Shown here piece after piece: positions 1 to 8,711 of a stretch of DNA of 61,364 bases (positions within the stretch are counted from its first letter, which is position 1; every line of letters begins with the position of its first letter). The position numbers were made by a program, and so were the translations under genes. This stretch comes from an uncultured Acetobacteraceae bacterium (GTDB lineage Bacteria > Pseudomonadota > Alphaproteobacteria > Acetobacterales > Acetobacteraceae), in contig CAIRCM010000200.1 in assembly GCA_903877125.1 (NCBI GenBank), forward strand, positions 1 through 61,364, given 5' to 3'. The notes under the pieces were generated by a model. It ran no database searches. It had not been told where the DNA came from and saw nothing but the letters and a program-made list of their open reading frames with translations.

Positions 1-206
1 CACGCCTTGGTGTGATTCCACCTCCGGCGATCACGCTGGTGTTTGATCGCGTGATTCACGCCTTCGTGTGGTTCCACCTCCGGCGATCACGCTGGTGTTT
101 GATCGCGTGATTCACGCCTTCGTGTGGTTCCACCTCCGGCGATCACGCTGGTGTTTGATCGCGTGATTCACGCCTTGGTGTGATTCCACCTCCGGCGATC
201 ACGCTT
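1..206. repeat. 56-bp tandem repeat, at least 3.7 copies
   Basis: The motif CACGCCTT recurs at 1, 57, 113 and 169, giving a 56-bp period with only one or two substitutions between units (CTTGGTGTGATT against CTTCGTGTGGTT). The fourth unit stops near 206. The array begins at base 1, so it may continue to the left. Each unit contains GCGTGATTCACGC and ends in GGCGATCACGC, so GCGTGAT and ATCACGC can pair. Related single units occur near 11559, 15280 and 47443. There are no unique spacers, so this is not a CRISPR array. Confidence 0.9.
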
Positions 207-331
207 CGGCCACGAATTCACGCATTATTTTGCCGTAATCCCGGGCCAGCTTAGCATAACATCGTTGCCCGAGGCACTTTCGCGGTGCACAAGGGCAACA
301 GACTTTCCTCTGGCCACGCTGGGCATCGCGT

Positions 332-2209
332 ATGTCGGCACCTTCTGGCGATTCCACCTTGGCAGGCGTTTCGGACGCGGTGCCGCCGGGGGGTACTGCG
401 GCCGGGCAACAGAACAATAACGATACGAAACGGACAGGTGCGCGGCGGCACCGACGGCCGCTGAGCAACGTCATGCTGCATGCGCCCCATGTGCTGCGGG
501 CACTGGTGCGCACGGACGAGATCTGGCTGGTGTTGCTCGCGGCCTTCGCCGGGTTCTTTACCGGGTTCGCGGTCTGGCTCATGACCGAAGCGACGCAGCT
601 GATCCACCAGATACTGTTTCACATAGGACCGAACCAACGGCTGAGCGCGATGGTTGAACTCGACCGGTTTCGCACTGTCCTGGTGCCGACTGCCGGCGGA
701 TTGGCCCTGGGTCTGATCGGCCTGGTGATTGCCCGGTTTTATCGCCGCCGCACGGTCGATCCGATTGAGGCAAACGCCTTGTTCGGTGGCCGTATGTCGA
801 TGAACGGCAGCCTGATCGTCGTGTTGCAGACCATCATATCGAACGGTGTCGGTGCCTCCATCGGGTTGGAGGCCGGTTACACCCAGATCGGCGCGGCGAT
901 CGCATCCCGTTGGGGGCATGGGTTCCGGCTGCGCCGTAACGATTTGCGGCTGTTGGTCGGCTGTGGCGCCGCGGCGGCCATCGCCGGCGCCTTCAACGCG
1001 CCGTTGACCGGGGCGTTCTTCGCGTTCGAGGTGGTCATCGGCACCTATTCGCTGGGCACGTTCGCGCCGGTCGCGGTTTCCGCCATCGTTTCGATGGCCG
1101 TGGTGCATATGCTGGGCGGATCGCAGTTCGAACTCGAAGTGTTCGTGCCCACGCGGATCGAGGCGCTGGACTACATCCCGATTTTGGCGCTGGGGATGCT
1201 TTGCGCGCTGGTCGGGATCACGATCATGCGCGGCGTGACGTTGACCGAGGAGCTGTTTCGCAAGAGCCGTGTCGCGCCTTGGTTGCGGCCCGCGATCGGC
1301 GGACTGGCGGTGGGTGTGTTGGCGCTGTTCACCCCGGCGGTACTGTCATCGGGGCATGGGGCGCTGGGTGTCGTGTTCCAGGCGGATTATTCGCTTGGTT
1401 TTCTCATCGCGCTGGTGATCGCGAAGGCGCTGGCCTCGGCGATTTCCATCGGATCCGGCTTCCGCGGCGGTCTGTTTTTCGCATCGCTGTTTCTCGGCGC
1501 GCTGCTGGGCCGTGCGTTTGCCACCGCGATGGCCTTGATTACGACGGCGCATGCGGTATCGCCCGTCGTCTGTGCGTTGGTCGGCATGAGCGCGCTGGCC
1601 GTCGGGGTGATCGGCGGCCCGCTCACGATGGGCTTTCTGGCACTGGAGGCGACGGGCAGCCTGCCCATGACGGCCGCGGTGCTGGCGGCCTGCGTGGTGT
1701 CCGCGCTGACAGTGCGGCGGACCTTTGGCTACTCCTTCGCGACCTGGCGCTTTCATTTGCGCGGCGAGGCGATCCGCAGCGCCGTCGATATCGGCTGGAT
1801 GCGTACCCTGACGGTCGAGCGGATGATGCGCCGGGAAGTGCTGACCGTGCACGAGGATATGGAGGTCGCGGACTTCAAGCACGATTTCCCGCTGGGTGCC
1901 GCGACGATCGTCGTCGTGCTGGATGACAACGATCGCTACGTGGGCATCGTCCATCCCGCCGAAGTCCATGCGGACTCCGACGACCATCACCATGTGGACA
2001 TCATCAAACACCACCGGGACACGGTGCTGTTGCCGGGCATGACCATCAAGGAAGCGGTGGCGATGTTCGAAAATGCCGAAAGCGACGCGCTGGCCGTGGT
2101 GGACGGCGCCGAAACCCGCAAAGTCGTCGGATTGCTGACCGAGGCGCATGCGCTGCGCCGCTACAGCGAGGAACTCGACCGGCGGCGGCGGGAACTGTCC
2201 GGGGAATAG
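332..2209 (+). CDS. ClC-family chloride channel/transporter with C-terminal CBS region
   Basis: Polytopic inner-membrane protein of 625 aa that moves chloride, either as a channel or as a Cl-/H+ antiporter. The core shows the gating-glutamate segment as GASIGLEAGYTQIGAAI, a variant of the usual GREGP that keeps the Glu, then GAFFAFEVVIG and GSGFRGGLFFASLFLGALLG. After about residue 480 a soluble tail (TVERMMRREVLTVHEDMEV onward) looks like a CBS pair, a family trait for nucleotide sensing. The hydrophilic first 45 residues and the lack of a clear ribosome binding site leave the start uncertain; ATG 473 is an alternative. The gene stands alone upstream of the amidase operon. The exact ion mode is not decided by sequence. 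Confidence 0.9.
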   Translation: MSAPSGDSTLAGVSDAVPPGGTAAGQQNNNDTKRTGARRHRRPLSNVMLHAPHVLRALVRTDEIWLVLLAAFAGFFTGFAVWLMTEATQLIHQILFHIGPNQRLSAMVELDRFRTVLVPTAGGLALGLIGLVIARFYRRRTVDPIEANALFGGRMSMNGSLIVVLQTIISNGVGASIGLEAGYTQIGAAIASRWGHGFRLRRNDLRLLVGCGAAAAIAGAFNAPLTGAFFAFEVVIGTYSLGTFAPVAVSAIVSMAVVHMLGGSQFELEVFVPTRIEALDYIPILALGMLCALVGITIMRGVTLTEELFRKSRVAPWLRPAIGGLAVGVLALFTPAVLSSGHGALGVVFQADYSLGFLIALVIAKALASAISIGSGFRGGLFFASLFLGALLGRAFATAMALITTAHAVSPVVCALVGMSALAVGVIGGPLTMGFLALEATGSLPMTAAVLAACVVSALTVRRTFGYSFATWRFHLRGEAIRSAVDIGWMRTLTVERMMRREVLTVHEDMEVADFKHDFPLGAATIVVVLDDNDRYVGIVHPAEVHADSDDHHHVDIIKHHRDTVLLPGMTIKEAVAMFENAESDALAVVDGAETRKVVGLLTEAHALRRYSEELDRRRRELSGE

Positions 2210-2261
2210 TTGACCGTTGGCCGGACGCTGCCAGGATGGAGGGGAGTTTTCGGAGCCCGCC

Positions 2262-3656
2262 ATGTCCTCCCCCGCGTTGCTGCCCGTCCATCGCCTGTCC
2301 GCCGAAATCGAGGCCGGACGCCTGTCGCCGGTCGATCTGGTCGAGGATTGTCTGGGACGCACCGAACGGCTCGAACCGAAGCTGCATGCCTATGTTTCCG
2401 TGTATGCGGCTGAGGCTCGGCTGGCGGCGGAGGCCGCCGACAAGGCGATACGCGCCGGCCATCGGATCGGGCCGCTGCACGGGATTCCGATCGCGGTGAA
2501 AGACCTGGTTGAGATCGAGGGCAAGGTCGCGACCGGCGGCTCCGCCGCCTGGAAGCAGCGCGTGGCGACGCGGACGGCCACGCTCTACCGCAAGCTGATC
2601 GCGGCCGGCATGATCGTGCTGGGGAAAACCCATACGGTGGAGTTCGCCTATGGGGCGTGGGGCACGAACCAGCATCTTGGGACGCCCTGGAATCCCTGGG
2701 ATCCCGCGGTGCATCGTGCCCCCGGTGGGTCCAGCAGCGGAACCGGGGTCGCGGTCGGCGCGCGGCTGGCGCCCTGGGGAATCGGCACGGACACCGGCGG
2801 ATCGGTACGTGTCCCCGCGGCGTGGAACGGTCTTACCGGGCTAAAAACCACGATCGGGCGGATCAGCACGCATGGCGTGCTGCCGCTGAGCGGGACGTTG
2901 GACACGCCCGGCCCCATCGCACGTTGCGTGGAAGACGCCGCGACACTGTTCTGCGTGCTGCAAGGCGCCGACCCGCTCGACGCGCGCACACTCGGGCACA
3001 CCGATTGCGATCCTTGGCCAACGCTCCGGCGCGGCGTGAAAGGGCTGCGGCTGGGGCGTTTCCCGGGAACGGAGCGGGTGGGCGTCGATGCCGAGGTTCT
3101 GGCGGCCTACGACATCGCGGTCGACCGGTTGGCCGCGATGGGCGCCGATATCGTCGACGTGGCACTGCCTTTCCGCTGCCACGACCTGGGCCATGCCACG
3201 GGGCGGATCATTTCCGCCGAGGCCTATGCCATGCTCGCCGGCCTGGCGGAGGATGCCTCGGCACCTTTGGATGAAGCAGTGCGGCCCAGGGTGCTCGCCG
3301 GGGCGGCGATATCGTCGCGGGACTATCTGAACGCGCTGGCCGAACGGGACCGTTTGAAACAGGCCTATGCCGCGGCAACGCGCGATCTGGACGCGGTGCT
3401 GACGCCGACGATGATGACGCCGGCCATGCCGATCGCCAGTATCGATCAGTCCGGCAGTCCGGCGATGCTGGCGCGGTGGATCAATCTGCTGGAGCTGTGC
3501 GCCCTCGCGGTGCCCTGCGGCTTTTCGGCTGGGGGGCTGCCGCTGTCGCTGCAAATCGTCTGTCGCGGTTATGACGAGGCCATGGCATTGCGGATTGGCT
3601 GGGCATACCAAAACGCGACTGACTGGCATGAACGCATCCCGCCCATGGCGGCCTGA
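2262..3656 (+). CDS. amidase signature family enzyme
   Basis: Amide hydrolase of 464 aa with the Ser-cisSer-Lys triad of the amidase signature family. The catalytic Lys lies in IAVKDLVEIEG (Lys-80), followed by the Gly/Ser-rich segment GGSSSGTGVAVGA and GTDTGGSVRVPAAWNG. This start (MSSPALLP) matches family N-termini better than the upstream in-frame codon at 2217. The next gene, a ferredoxin reductase, begins 14 bp downstream, so the amidase is probably cotranscribed with the P450 system and may process its substrate or product; that link is inference. GatA itself is unlikely because gatB and gatC are absent nearby. Confidence 0.88.
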   Translation: MSSPALLPVHRLSAEIEAGRLSPVDLVEDCLGRTERLEPKLHAYVSVYAAEARLAAEAADKAIRAGHRIGPLHGIPIAVKDLVEIEGKVATGGSAAWKQRVATRTATLYRKLIAAGMIVLGKTHTVEFAYGAWGTNQHLGTPWNPWDPAVHRAPGGSSSGTGVAVGARLAPWGIGTDTGGSVRVPAAWNGLTGLKTTIGRISTHGVLPLSGTLDTPGPIARCVEDAATLFCVLQGADPLDARTLGHTDCDPWPTLRRGVKGLRLGRFPGTERVGVDAEVLAAYDIAVDRLAAMGADIVDVALPFRCHDLGHATGRIISAEAYAMLAGLAEDASAPLDEAVRPRVLAGAAISSRDYLNALAERDRLKQAYAAATRDLDAVLTPTMMTPAMPIASIDQSGSPAMLARWINLLELCALAVPCGFSAGGLPLSLQIVCRGYDEAMALRIGWAYQNATDWHERIPPMAA

Positions 3657-3670
3657 GGAGATGTTTATCC

Positions 3671-4903
3671 GTGAGCGATACAACCACAAGCGTCGTGATC
3701 GCTGGTGCCGGTCATGCCGGTGGCTCTGCCGCCGCGATGCTGCGCCAGCTTGGCTTTGCTGGCGCCATCACGCTGGTCGGGGACGAACCGATCCCGCCAT
3801 ATGAACGTCCGCCGCTGTCTAAGGCTTGGCTGAAAGGGGAAGCCTCGGCCGAAAGTCTCGCGCTGCGGCCGATGGAATTCTACACGACCGCCAATATCGA
3901 CCTGCGCTTGAACACGCGCGTCACCGGCATCGATCCGGCGGCGAAGACGGTGTCGCTCGGATCGGGCGAGACACTGTCATACGACTTCCTCATTCTGGCG
4001 CTTGGTGCCAGGGCGCGGCGCATTCCGCTGCCAGGGTTGGACCTGGATGGGGTGCTGGAACTGCGCACGGCCGCGGATGCCGACAAGCTGAAGGCGGCGC
4101 TCGGGCCGGGTAAGCGGCTGGCGGTGGTCGGCGGCGGCTATATCGGGCTGGAAGCGGCGGCCTCGGCCCGTGGCCTGGGCGCCGAAGCAACGATCATCGA
4201 GCGGGAAAGCCGGGTTCTGGCGCGCGTCGCCTGCCAGCAACTGTCGGATTTCTTCGAACGGTTCCACCGAGCGCAGGGCGTCACGATCGAGGTGTCGGCG
4301 GGTGTCGCGGCGTTGGAGGGCGTGGGTGGCAAAGTCACCGGCGTTCGCCTGTCGGACGGGCGGGTCATTCCCTGCGATGCCGCGCTGATTGGCGTCGGCG
4401 CGGTACCGAATGACGAGATTGCTCAGGCGGCGGGGCTCGCCTGCGATGGGGGTATCGTGGTGGACCTGTCCGCGCGGACGTCCGATCCGGCGATCTTCGC
4501 CATCGGTGACTGCACCAAGCGGCCTTTGCCGCTGTATGGCCGGACGATGCGGCTGGAGAGCGTGCCGAACGCGCTGGAGCAGGCCAAGCAGGCGGCCGCG
4601 GCGATCTACGGCCGTCCGCCGCCGCCGCCGGAGGTGCCGTGGTTCTGGTCCGATCAATACGATGTGCGTCTGCAGATCGCCGGCATCCCGTTCGATGCGA
4701 CGGAAATCGTGGTGCGCGGCGATATCGCCGCCGGCAAGTTCGCGCTTTTCCATTTGGCCGAGGATGGCCTGGTGCGGGCGGTGGAGGCGGTGAACGCGTC
4801 GACCGAGTTCATGGGCGGGCGGCGGATCATCCAGCGCGGAAAACGCCTGACAGCGGACCGTATTCGCGATATGGCGGTGACAATGCAGGAACTGGCGTCC
4901 TAG
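3671..4903 (+). CDS. FAD-dependent ferredoxin reductase (rhodocoxin/putidaredoxin reductase type)
   Basis: NAD(P)H:ferredoxin oxidoreductase of 410 aa. It has an N-terminal FAD dinucleotide fold (VVIAGAGHAGGSAAAMLR), the conserved PPYERPPLSKAWL segment, a second GxGxxG for NAD(P)H at LAVVGGGYIGLEAAASARG, and the FAD-binding AIFAIGDC motif near residue 280. The start is GTG, preceded by a GAGGAG-like ribosome binding site in the end of the amidase gene. It lies directly upstream of a 2Fe-2S ferredoxin and a P450, so it should feed electrons from NAD(P)H to that ferredoxin. Confidence 0.94.
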   Translation: MSDTTTSVVIAGAGHAGGSAAAMLRQLGFAGAITLVGDEPIPPYERPPLSKAWLKGEASAESLALRPMEFYTTANIDLRLNTRVTGIDPAAKTVSLGSGETLSYDFLILALGARARRIPLPGLDLDGVLELRTAADADKLKAALGPGKRLAVVGGGYIGLEAAASARGLGAEATIIERESRVLARVACQQLSDFFERFHRAQGVTIEVSAGVAALEGVGGKVTGVRLSDGRVIPCDAALIGVGAVPNDEIAQAAGLACDGGIVVDLSARTSDPAIFAIGDCTKRPLPLYGRTMRLESVPNALEQAKQAAAAIYGRPPPPPEVPWFWSDQYDVRLQIAGIPFDATEIVVRGDIAAGKFALFHLAEDGLVRAVEAVNASTEFMGGRRIIQRGKRLTADRIRDMAVTMQELAS

Positions 4904-4934
4904 CTGGCCATCACAGCAATAAAGGGAAACGAAC

Positions 4935-5261
4935 ATGCCGAAAATCACTTTCATAGAGCATAACGGCACGCCCCATACGGTCGAAGGCACGATTGGGCGG
5001 TCGGTCATGGAAGCGGCGGTGAACAACAATATTCGTGGCATCGACGCGGATTGCGGCGGCGAATGCGCCTGCGCGACATGCCATGTCTATATCGAACCGG
5101 AATGGCTGGGGAAGGTCGGCCTGCCAGCGGATGGGTCGCAGGAAGCATCCATGCTGAGCTTCGCGGCGGTAACGCAGCCTGACTCGCGGCTGTCCTGCCA
5201 GATCCAGATGACCGCTGAACTCGACGGACTGGTGGTCCGTATGCCGGAGGGCCAGCACTGA
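4935..5261 (+). CDS. 2Fe-2S ferredoxin, adrenodoxin/putidaredoxin type
   Basis: Small soluble electron carrier of 108 aa. The cluster ligands follow the C-x5-C-x2-C...C pattern: three cysteines in DCGGECACATCHVYIEPEW and the fourth in DSRLSCQIQM. The tail GLVVRMPEGQH is typical of P450-partner ferredoxins. A ribosome binding site (AAAGGGA) sits just upstream. It lies between its reductase and the P450, overlapping the P450 start by one base, so it should be the direct reductant of that P450. Confidence 0.95.
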   Translation: MPKITFIEHNGTPHTVEGTIGRSVMEAAVNNNIRGIDADCGGECACATCHVYIEPEWLGKVGLPADGSQEASMLSFAAVTQPDSRLSCQIQMTAELDGLVVRMPEGQH

Positions 5262-6517
5262 TGAACGCGCCCGTTCAATACCAGGCCGGTGGCGACGCAT
5301 GGTCGATTCCGCTGGACCAGATCGATGTCAGCGATCCCCTGCTGTACCAGAACGACGTGTACTATCCGTATTTCGAGCGGCTGCGGCGGGAAGACCCGGT
5401 GCACTATCGCAAGGACGGTCTGTACGGCGATTTCTGGTCGGTGACCAAGTTCAAGGACATCATGACGGTCGAAACGCATCCGGAGATCTACTCCTCGGAG
5501 GCGAAGCTGGGCGGCATCAGCATCACCGACCGGCCGATGAAATACCGCCGGTCGTCGTTTATCTCGATGGACCCGCCGCGCCACGACGAACAGCGCAAGG
5601 TCGTCAGTCCGATCGTCGCGCCGGCCAATCTGCAGAACATGTCCGGCATCATCCGCGAACGCGTGTGCCGGGTACTGGATGGGCTGCCGCGCAATGAGAC
5701 GTTCGACTGGGTGCAGCGCGTGTCGATTGAACTGACGACGCTGATGCTGACGACGCTGTTCGACTTCCCCGAGGAAGAACGGTCCAAGCTGACCTTCTGG
5801 TCTGACTGCGCGACTCAGGACGTCAATGCCGGCGGCGTGGTGGATTCCGAGGAAAAGCGGCTGGAAATCCTGACCGAAGCGCTGCGGACGTTCACCGCCA
5901 TGTGGCACGAACGCGCCGCTCGGCCCCCCGGGTTCGACCTGATTTCCATGCTCGCGCATGGGACGGCGACGAAGAATCTGGTCAACGATCCGATGGAGTT
6001 CCTGGGCAACCTGACCCTGCTGATCGTCGGCGGCAACGACACCACCCGCAATTCCATGAGCGGCGGGCTATGGGCGCTGTGCAAGAACCCTGACGAGTAC
6101 CGCAAGCTTTACGCCGATCCGTCGCTGGTCACGAGCGCGGTGCCGGAGATCATCCGCTGGCAGTCGCCGATCGTGCATATGCGCCGCACCGCGGTGGCGG
6201 ACGCCGAGCTGGGGGGCAGGCAGATCAAGGCCGGGGACAAGGTGTGCATGTGGTACATCTCGGGCAACCGCGATGAGGACAGCATCGACCGTCCCAACGA
6301 ATTCATCGTCGATCGCGCGCGTCCGCGGCACCATCTGTCGTTCGGCTTCGGGGTGCACCGCTGCGTCGGCAACCGGTTGGCCGAGATGCAGCTGATCATC
6401 CTCTGGGAGGAGATGCTGAAGCGGTTCCCGATGGTGGAACTGGTGGAGGAGCCGAAGCGGCTCTACTCCAACTTCATTCACGGCATCACGGAGATGAAGG
6501 TTCGGATTCCGGGGTAG
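5261..6517 (+). CDS. CYP153-type cytochrome P450 (alkane/fatty-acid terminal hydroxylase)
   Basis: Class I bacterial P450 of 418 aa. Landmarks are the substrate-site segment FISMDPPRHDEQRKVVSPIV, the oxygen-activation I-helix GGNDTTRNSMSGG, the ExxR helix EIIRW and the heme loop FGFGVHRCVGNRLAEMQ with Cys-368 as the thiolate ligand. These segments resemble the CYP153 family, whose characterised members omega-hydroxylate medium-chain alkanes, alcohols or fatty acids. The adjacent ferredoxin reductase and ferredoxin match the usual CYP153 operon. The subfamily call rests on motif recognition. The 3' end overlaps an opposite-strand gene by 32 bp. Confidence 0.9.
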   Translation: MNAPVQYQAGGDAWSIPLDQIDVSDPLLYQNDVYYPYFERLRREDPVHYRKDGLYGDFWSVTKFKDIMTVETHPEIYSSEAKLGGISITDRPMKYRRSSFISMDPPRHDEQRKVVSPIVAPANLQNMSGIIRERVCRVLDGLPRNETFDWVQRVSIELTTLMLTTLFDFPEEERSKLTFWSDCATQDVNAGGVVDSEEKRLEILTEALRTFTAMWHERAARPPGFDLISMLAHGTATKNLVNDPMEFLGNLTLLIVGGNDTTRNSMSGGLWALCKNPDEYRKLYADPSLVTSAVPEIIRWQSPIVHMRRTAVADAELGGRQIKAGDKVCMWYISGNRDEDSIDRPNEFIVDRARPRHHLSFGFGVHRCVGNRLAEMQLIILWEEMLKRFPMVELVEEPKRLYSNFIHGITEMKVRIPG

Positions 6518-6755
6518 GCGCATCCCGGAAATACGGCTCCACCTTGCCGCTGAGCTTCACGGTCATCGGGTTGCCGAAGCGGTCGCGTGCCTTGCCGGCG
6601 GCAACGCGGATCCAGCCTTCGCTGATGCAGTATTCCTCGACGTTGGTTTTCTCGGCGCCGTTGAACTTGATGCCGATGCCGCGTTCGAGCAGCGCCGCGT
6701 CGTGATGCGGGCTTTTGGGGTTGATGGCGAGGCGGTCGGGCAGGGTGTCGGTCAT
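6486..6755 (-). CDS. DUF3297 family protein
   Basis: Small protein of 89 aa (MTDTLPDRLAINPKSPHHDA at the N-terminus). It contains the DUF3297 core GIGIKFNGAEKTNVEEYCIS and a GWIRVAAGKARDRFGNPMTVK segment. Some databases label this family glutathione peroxidase, but no peroxidase active site is visible and the function is unknown. It is convergent with the P450 gene, and their 3' ends overlap by 32 bp. Upstream in-frame ATG codons extend far into another gene's antisense, so this start was chosen from family length. Confidence 0.88.
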   Translation of the reverse strand: MTDTLPDRLAINPKSPHHDAALLERGIGIKFNGAEKTNVEEYCISEGWIRVAAGKARDRFGNPMTVKLSGKVEPYFRDAPTPESEPSSP

Positions 6756-6872
6756 CTTGTCGGTCTCCGGCGGGCAAAGCGTTGGCAGTTCACTAAACAT
6801 CCGCGGGGGGCAATGGAAGCCTCCGCCTGTCCTGTGCCATAAACGCGTCAACGAACAGGGGGAACCGATCCA

Positions 6873-7934
6873 ATGATTCGCAGCATCGTGCGCGCTGGCG
6901 TGCTGCTCGTGCTGGCCATCGTGCCGGCGCGGGCGCAGACCATGCAGAACACCACCGTCTACGTGGTGAAGAACCTGCTCTCCACGCCCAATTTCGTCGC
7001 GCTGGAGAACGGGTACTGGGCCGAGCAGGGGCTGAACGTGCAGATCAAGATGACGGCGGGGGGGCGGATGGTGGTGCAGGCCCTGCAGGCCGGCGATGCC
7101 CAGTTCGGTCATGTCGCCATCAGCGGCACGCTGCCGATCGCGCGGGCCGGCGGCGACAAGCTGGTCGCGATCATGCCGTACTACAACGCGCCTGATTACA
7201 TGGGGAAGGCGTCGGCCTACGCCATCGTCGGCCGCAGGGATCGCGGGATCGACCCTGCCAACCCGGCGTCCATCCTGGGCAAGAAGATCGGCTTCACCGC
7301 CGGCACCGACGAATTCTACCTGCGGCAATGGTTCCGTCGGGAGAAGCTGGATATTTCCAAGGTCACGCTGGTCAGTGTGCTGGTGGAGGACATGCCGGTG
7401 ACCCTGTCGCAGGGTGTGGTCGATGCGACGGTGCCGTGGGAGCCGTATGGGTCGCAGACGATCCGGGAACTCGGGGCCAACGCGGCGGTCATGAGCCGTG
7501 GGGAAGCGGGGCTGATTTCCGACAATGTCGGCGTGGTCGTGAATGAGGACTGGCTGAAAAAGAATCCCGCTCTGGCGGAGAAATTCGCCACTGGCATTGC
7601 TCAGGCGGCGCAGTTCGTGCGGGAGCATCCGGTGGAAGCCGCGGAAATCGTCGGACGCTACCTGGATGGGCTGAATCAGGCGGATGCGCTTGAGGGGTTG
7701 AAGCACATGGTGTGGGATCCGCGGATTTCCGTTTGCACCGTGGAAGGCAGTATCCGCAGCGGCAACGGTCTGGCGAAAACCGGTCAGATCAAGATGAATC
7801 GCCCGTTTGAGAAAGCGGATTTCTACGATCTGTCGGTTTATCAGGCCGTGCTGTCCAAACATCCGGAATTCTTTACCGGTCTGCCGCCCCTGCCTGCCCG
7901 GGTCGAGGACTGCAAGGGTCCGTTAAGCGAATGA
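6873..7934 (+). CDS. NitT/TauT-type ABC transporter substrate-binding protein
   Basis: Periplasmic solute-binding protein of 353 aa with a cleavable signal peptide (MIRSIVRAGVLLVLAIVPARA, then QT). The mature part has the SsuA/THI5/NMT1-like fold: STPNFVALENGYWAEQGLNV, GGRMVVQALQAGDAQFGHV, and a later GKKIGFTAGTDEFYLRQW segment. The gene overlaps the ATPase gene by 4 bp in one operon with two permeases. The ligand cannot be told from sequence; relatives bind sulfonates, nitrate, pyrimidine precursors or aromatic acids. Confidence 0.92.
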   Translation: MIRSIVRAGVLLVLAIVPARAQTMQNTTVYVVKNLLSTPNFVALENGYWAEQGLNVQIKMTAGGRMVVQALQAGDAQFGHVAISGTLPIARAGGDKLVAIMPYYNAPDYMGKASAYAIVGRRDRGIDPANPASILGKKIGFTAGTDEFYLRQWFRREKLDISKVTLVSVLVEDMPVTLSQGVVDATVPWEPYGSQTIRELGANAAVMSRGEAGLISDNVGVVVNEDWLKKNPALAEKFATGIAQAAQFVREHPVEAAEIVGRYLDGLNQADALEGLKHMVWDPRISVCTVEGSIRSGNGLAKTGQIKMNRPFEKADFYDLSVYQAVLSKHPEFFTGLPPLPARVEDCKGPLSE

Positions 7935-8707
7935 GCGCGGACAAAATCGTTGTCTCCGGTTTTCGGCATTTCTTCCAGTCCGACAGCGGGAGGGTGCAGG
8001 CGACCGGCGAGATCGACGTGACCATTCGCGAAGGCGAGGTCGTGACGCTGGTTGGCCCCAGCGGCTGCGGCAAGACCACGCTGCTGAAGGCCATCGCCGG
8101 ATTTATCACACCGTCGGAGGGGCAAATCCTGTGCGACGGCAAACCGGTGCGCGGCCCGGGGCGGGAACGCGGTGTGGTGTTTCAGGAACTCGCGATTCTG
8201 CCCTGGCGGACGGTGCGGAAGAACATCGCGCACGGGCTGGAAATCGCGCATGTCCCGAAGGCGGAACGCGACCGGACGGTGGAGCGGCTGATCGGGCTGA
8301 TGAGCCTGAACGGGTTCGAGGACCGGTACCCGCACGAACTTTCCGGCGGGATGCGCCAGCGGGTGGCGGTTGCCCGAACCTGGGCGGCCGATCCGGATGT
8401 GATTTTGATGGACGAACCTTTCGCCGCCGTGGACGCGATGACGCGGTTGACGTTGCAGGAGGAGCTCGGGCGCCTGTGCGCGACGACGCACAAGACGGTG
8501 TTTTTCATTACGCACAGCGTGGAGGAGGCGGTATTCCTCGGGGATCGCGTGCTGGTGATGACCAAGCGGCCCGGAACGATCAAGGCGATGTTGGATGTGC
8601 CGCGGCCCGGCAAGGGCGGCCGGGATTGGGACAGTTTTACGGGCGATCCGGAGATGCGGGCGATTTCGGAGCAGGTGATGCATCTGGTGCACGCGGAGCG
8701 GGTGTGA
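7931..8707 (+). CDS. ABC transporter ATP-binding protein, SsuB/TauB type
   Basis: Cytoplasmic ATPase of 258 aa that powers the importer. Walker A is GPSGCGKTTLLK, the Q-loop is VFQELAILPWRTVR, the signature is LSGGMRQRVAVAR, Walker B is VILMDEPFAAVDAMTR and the switch His is in FFITHSVEEAVFLGDRV. The N-terminus is longer than usual, with FRHFFQSDSGRVQATGEIDV. ATGA overlap with the upstream binding-protein gene and a 4-bp gap to the first permease indicate translational coupling. Confidence 0.95.
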   Translation: MSADKIVVSGFRHFFQSDSGRVQATGEIDVTIREGEVVTLVGPSGCGKTTLLKAIAGFITPSEGQILCDGKPVRGPGRERGVVFQELAILPWRTVRKNIAHGLEIAHVPKAERDRTVERLIGLMSLNGFEDRYPHELSGGMRQRVAVARTWAADPDVILMDEPFAAVDAMTRLTLQEELGRLCATTHKTVFFITHSVEEAVFLGDRVLVMTKRPGTIKAMLDVPRPGKGGRDWDSFTGDPEMRAISEQVMHLVHAERV

Positions 8708-8711
8708 CGCG

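Noticed and set aside
1-206. CRISPR array
   Set aside because: Whole 56-bp units repeat with no unique spacers between short repeats, and no cas gene is near.
6486-7862. 458-codon minus-strand protein including DUF3297
   Set aside because: Only the last 89 codons match DUF3297; the rest is antisense to the ABC binding-protein gene.
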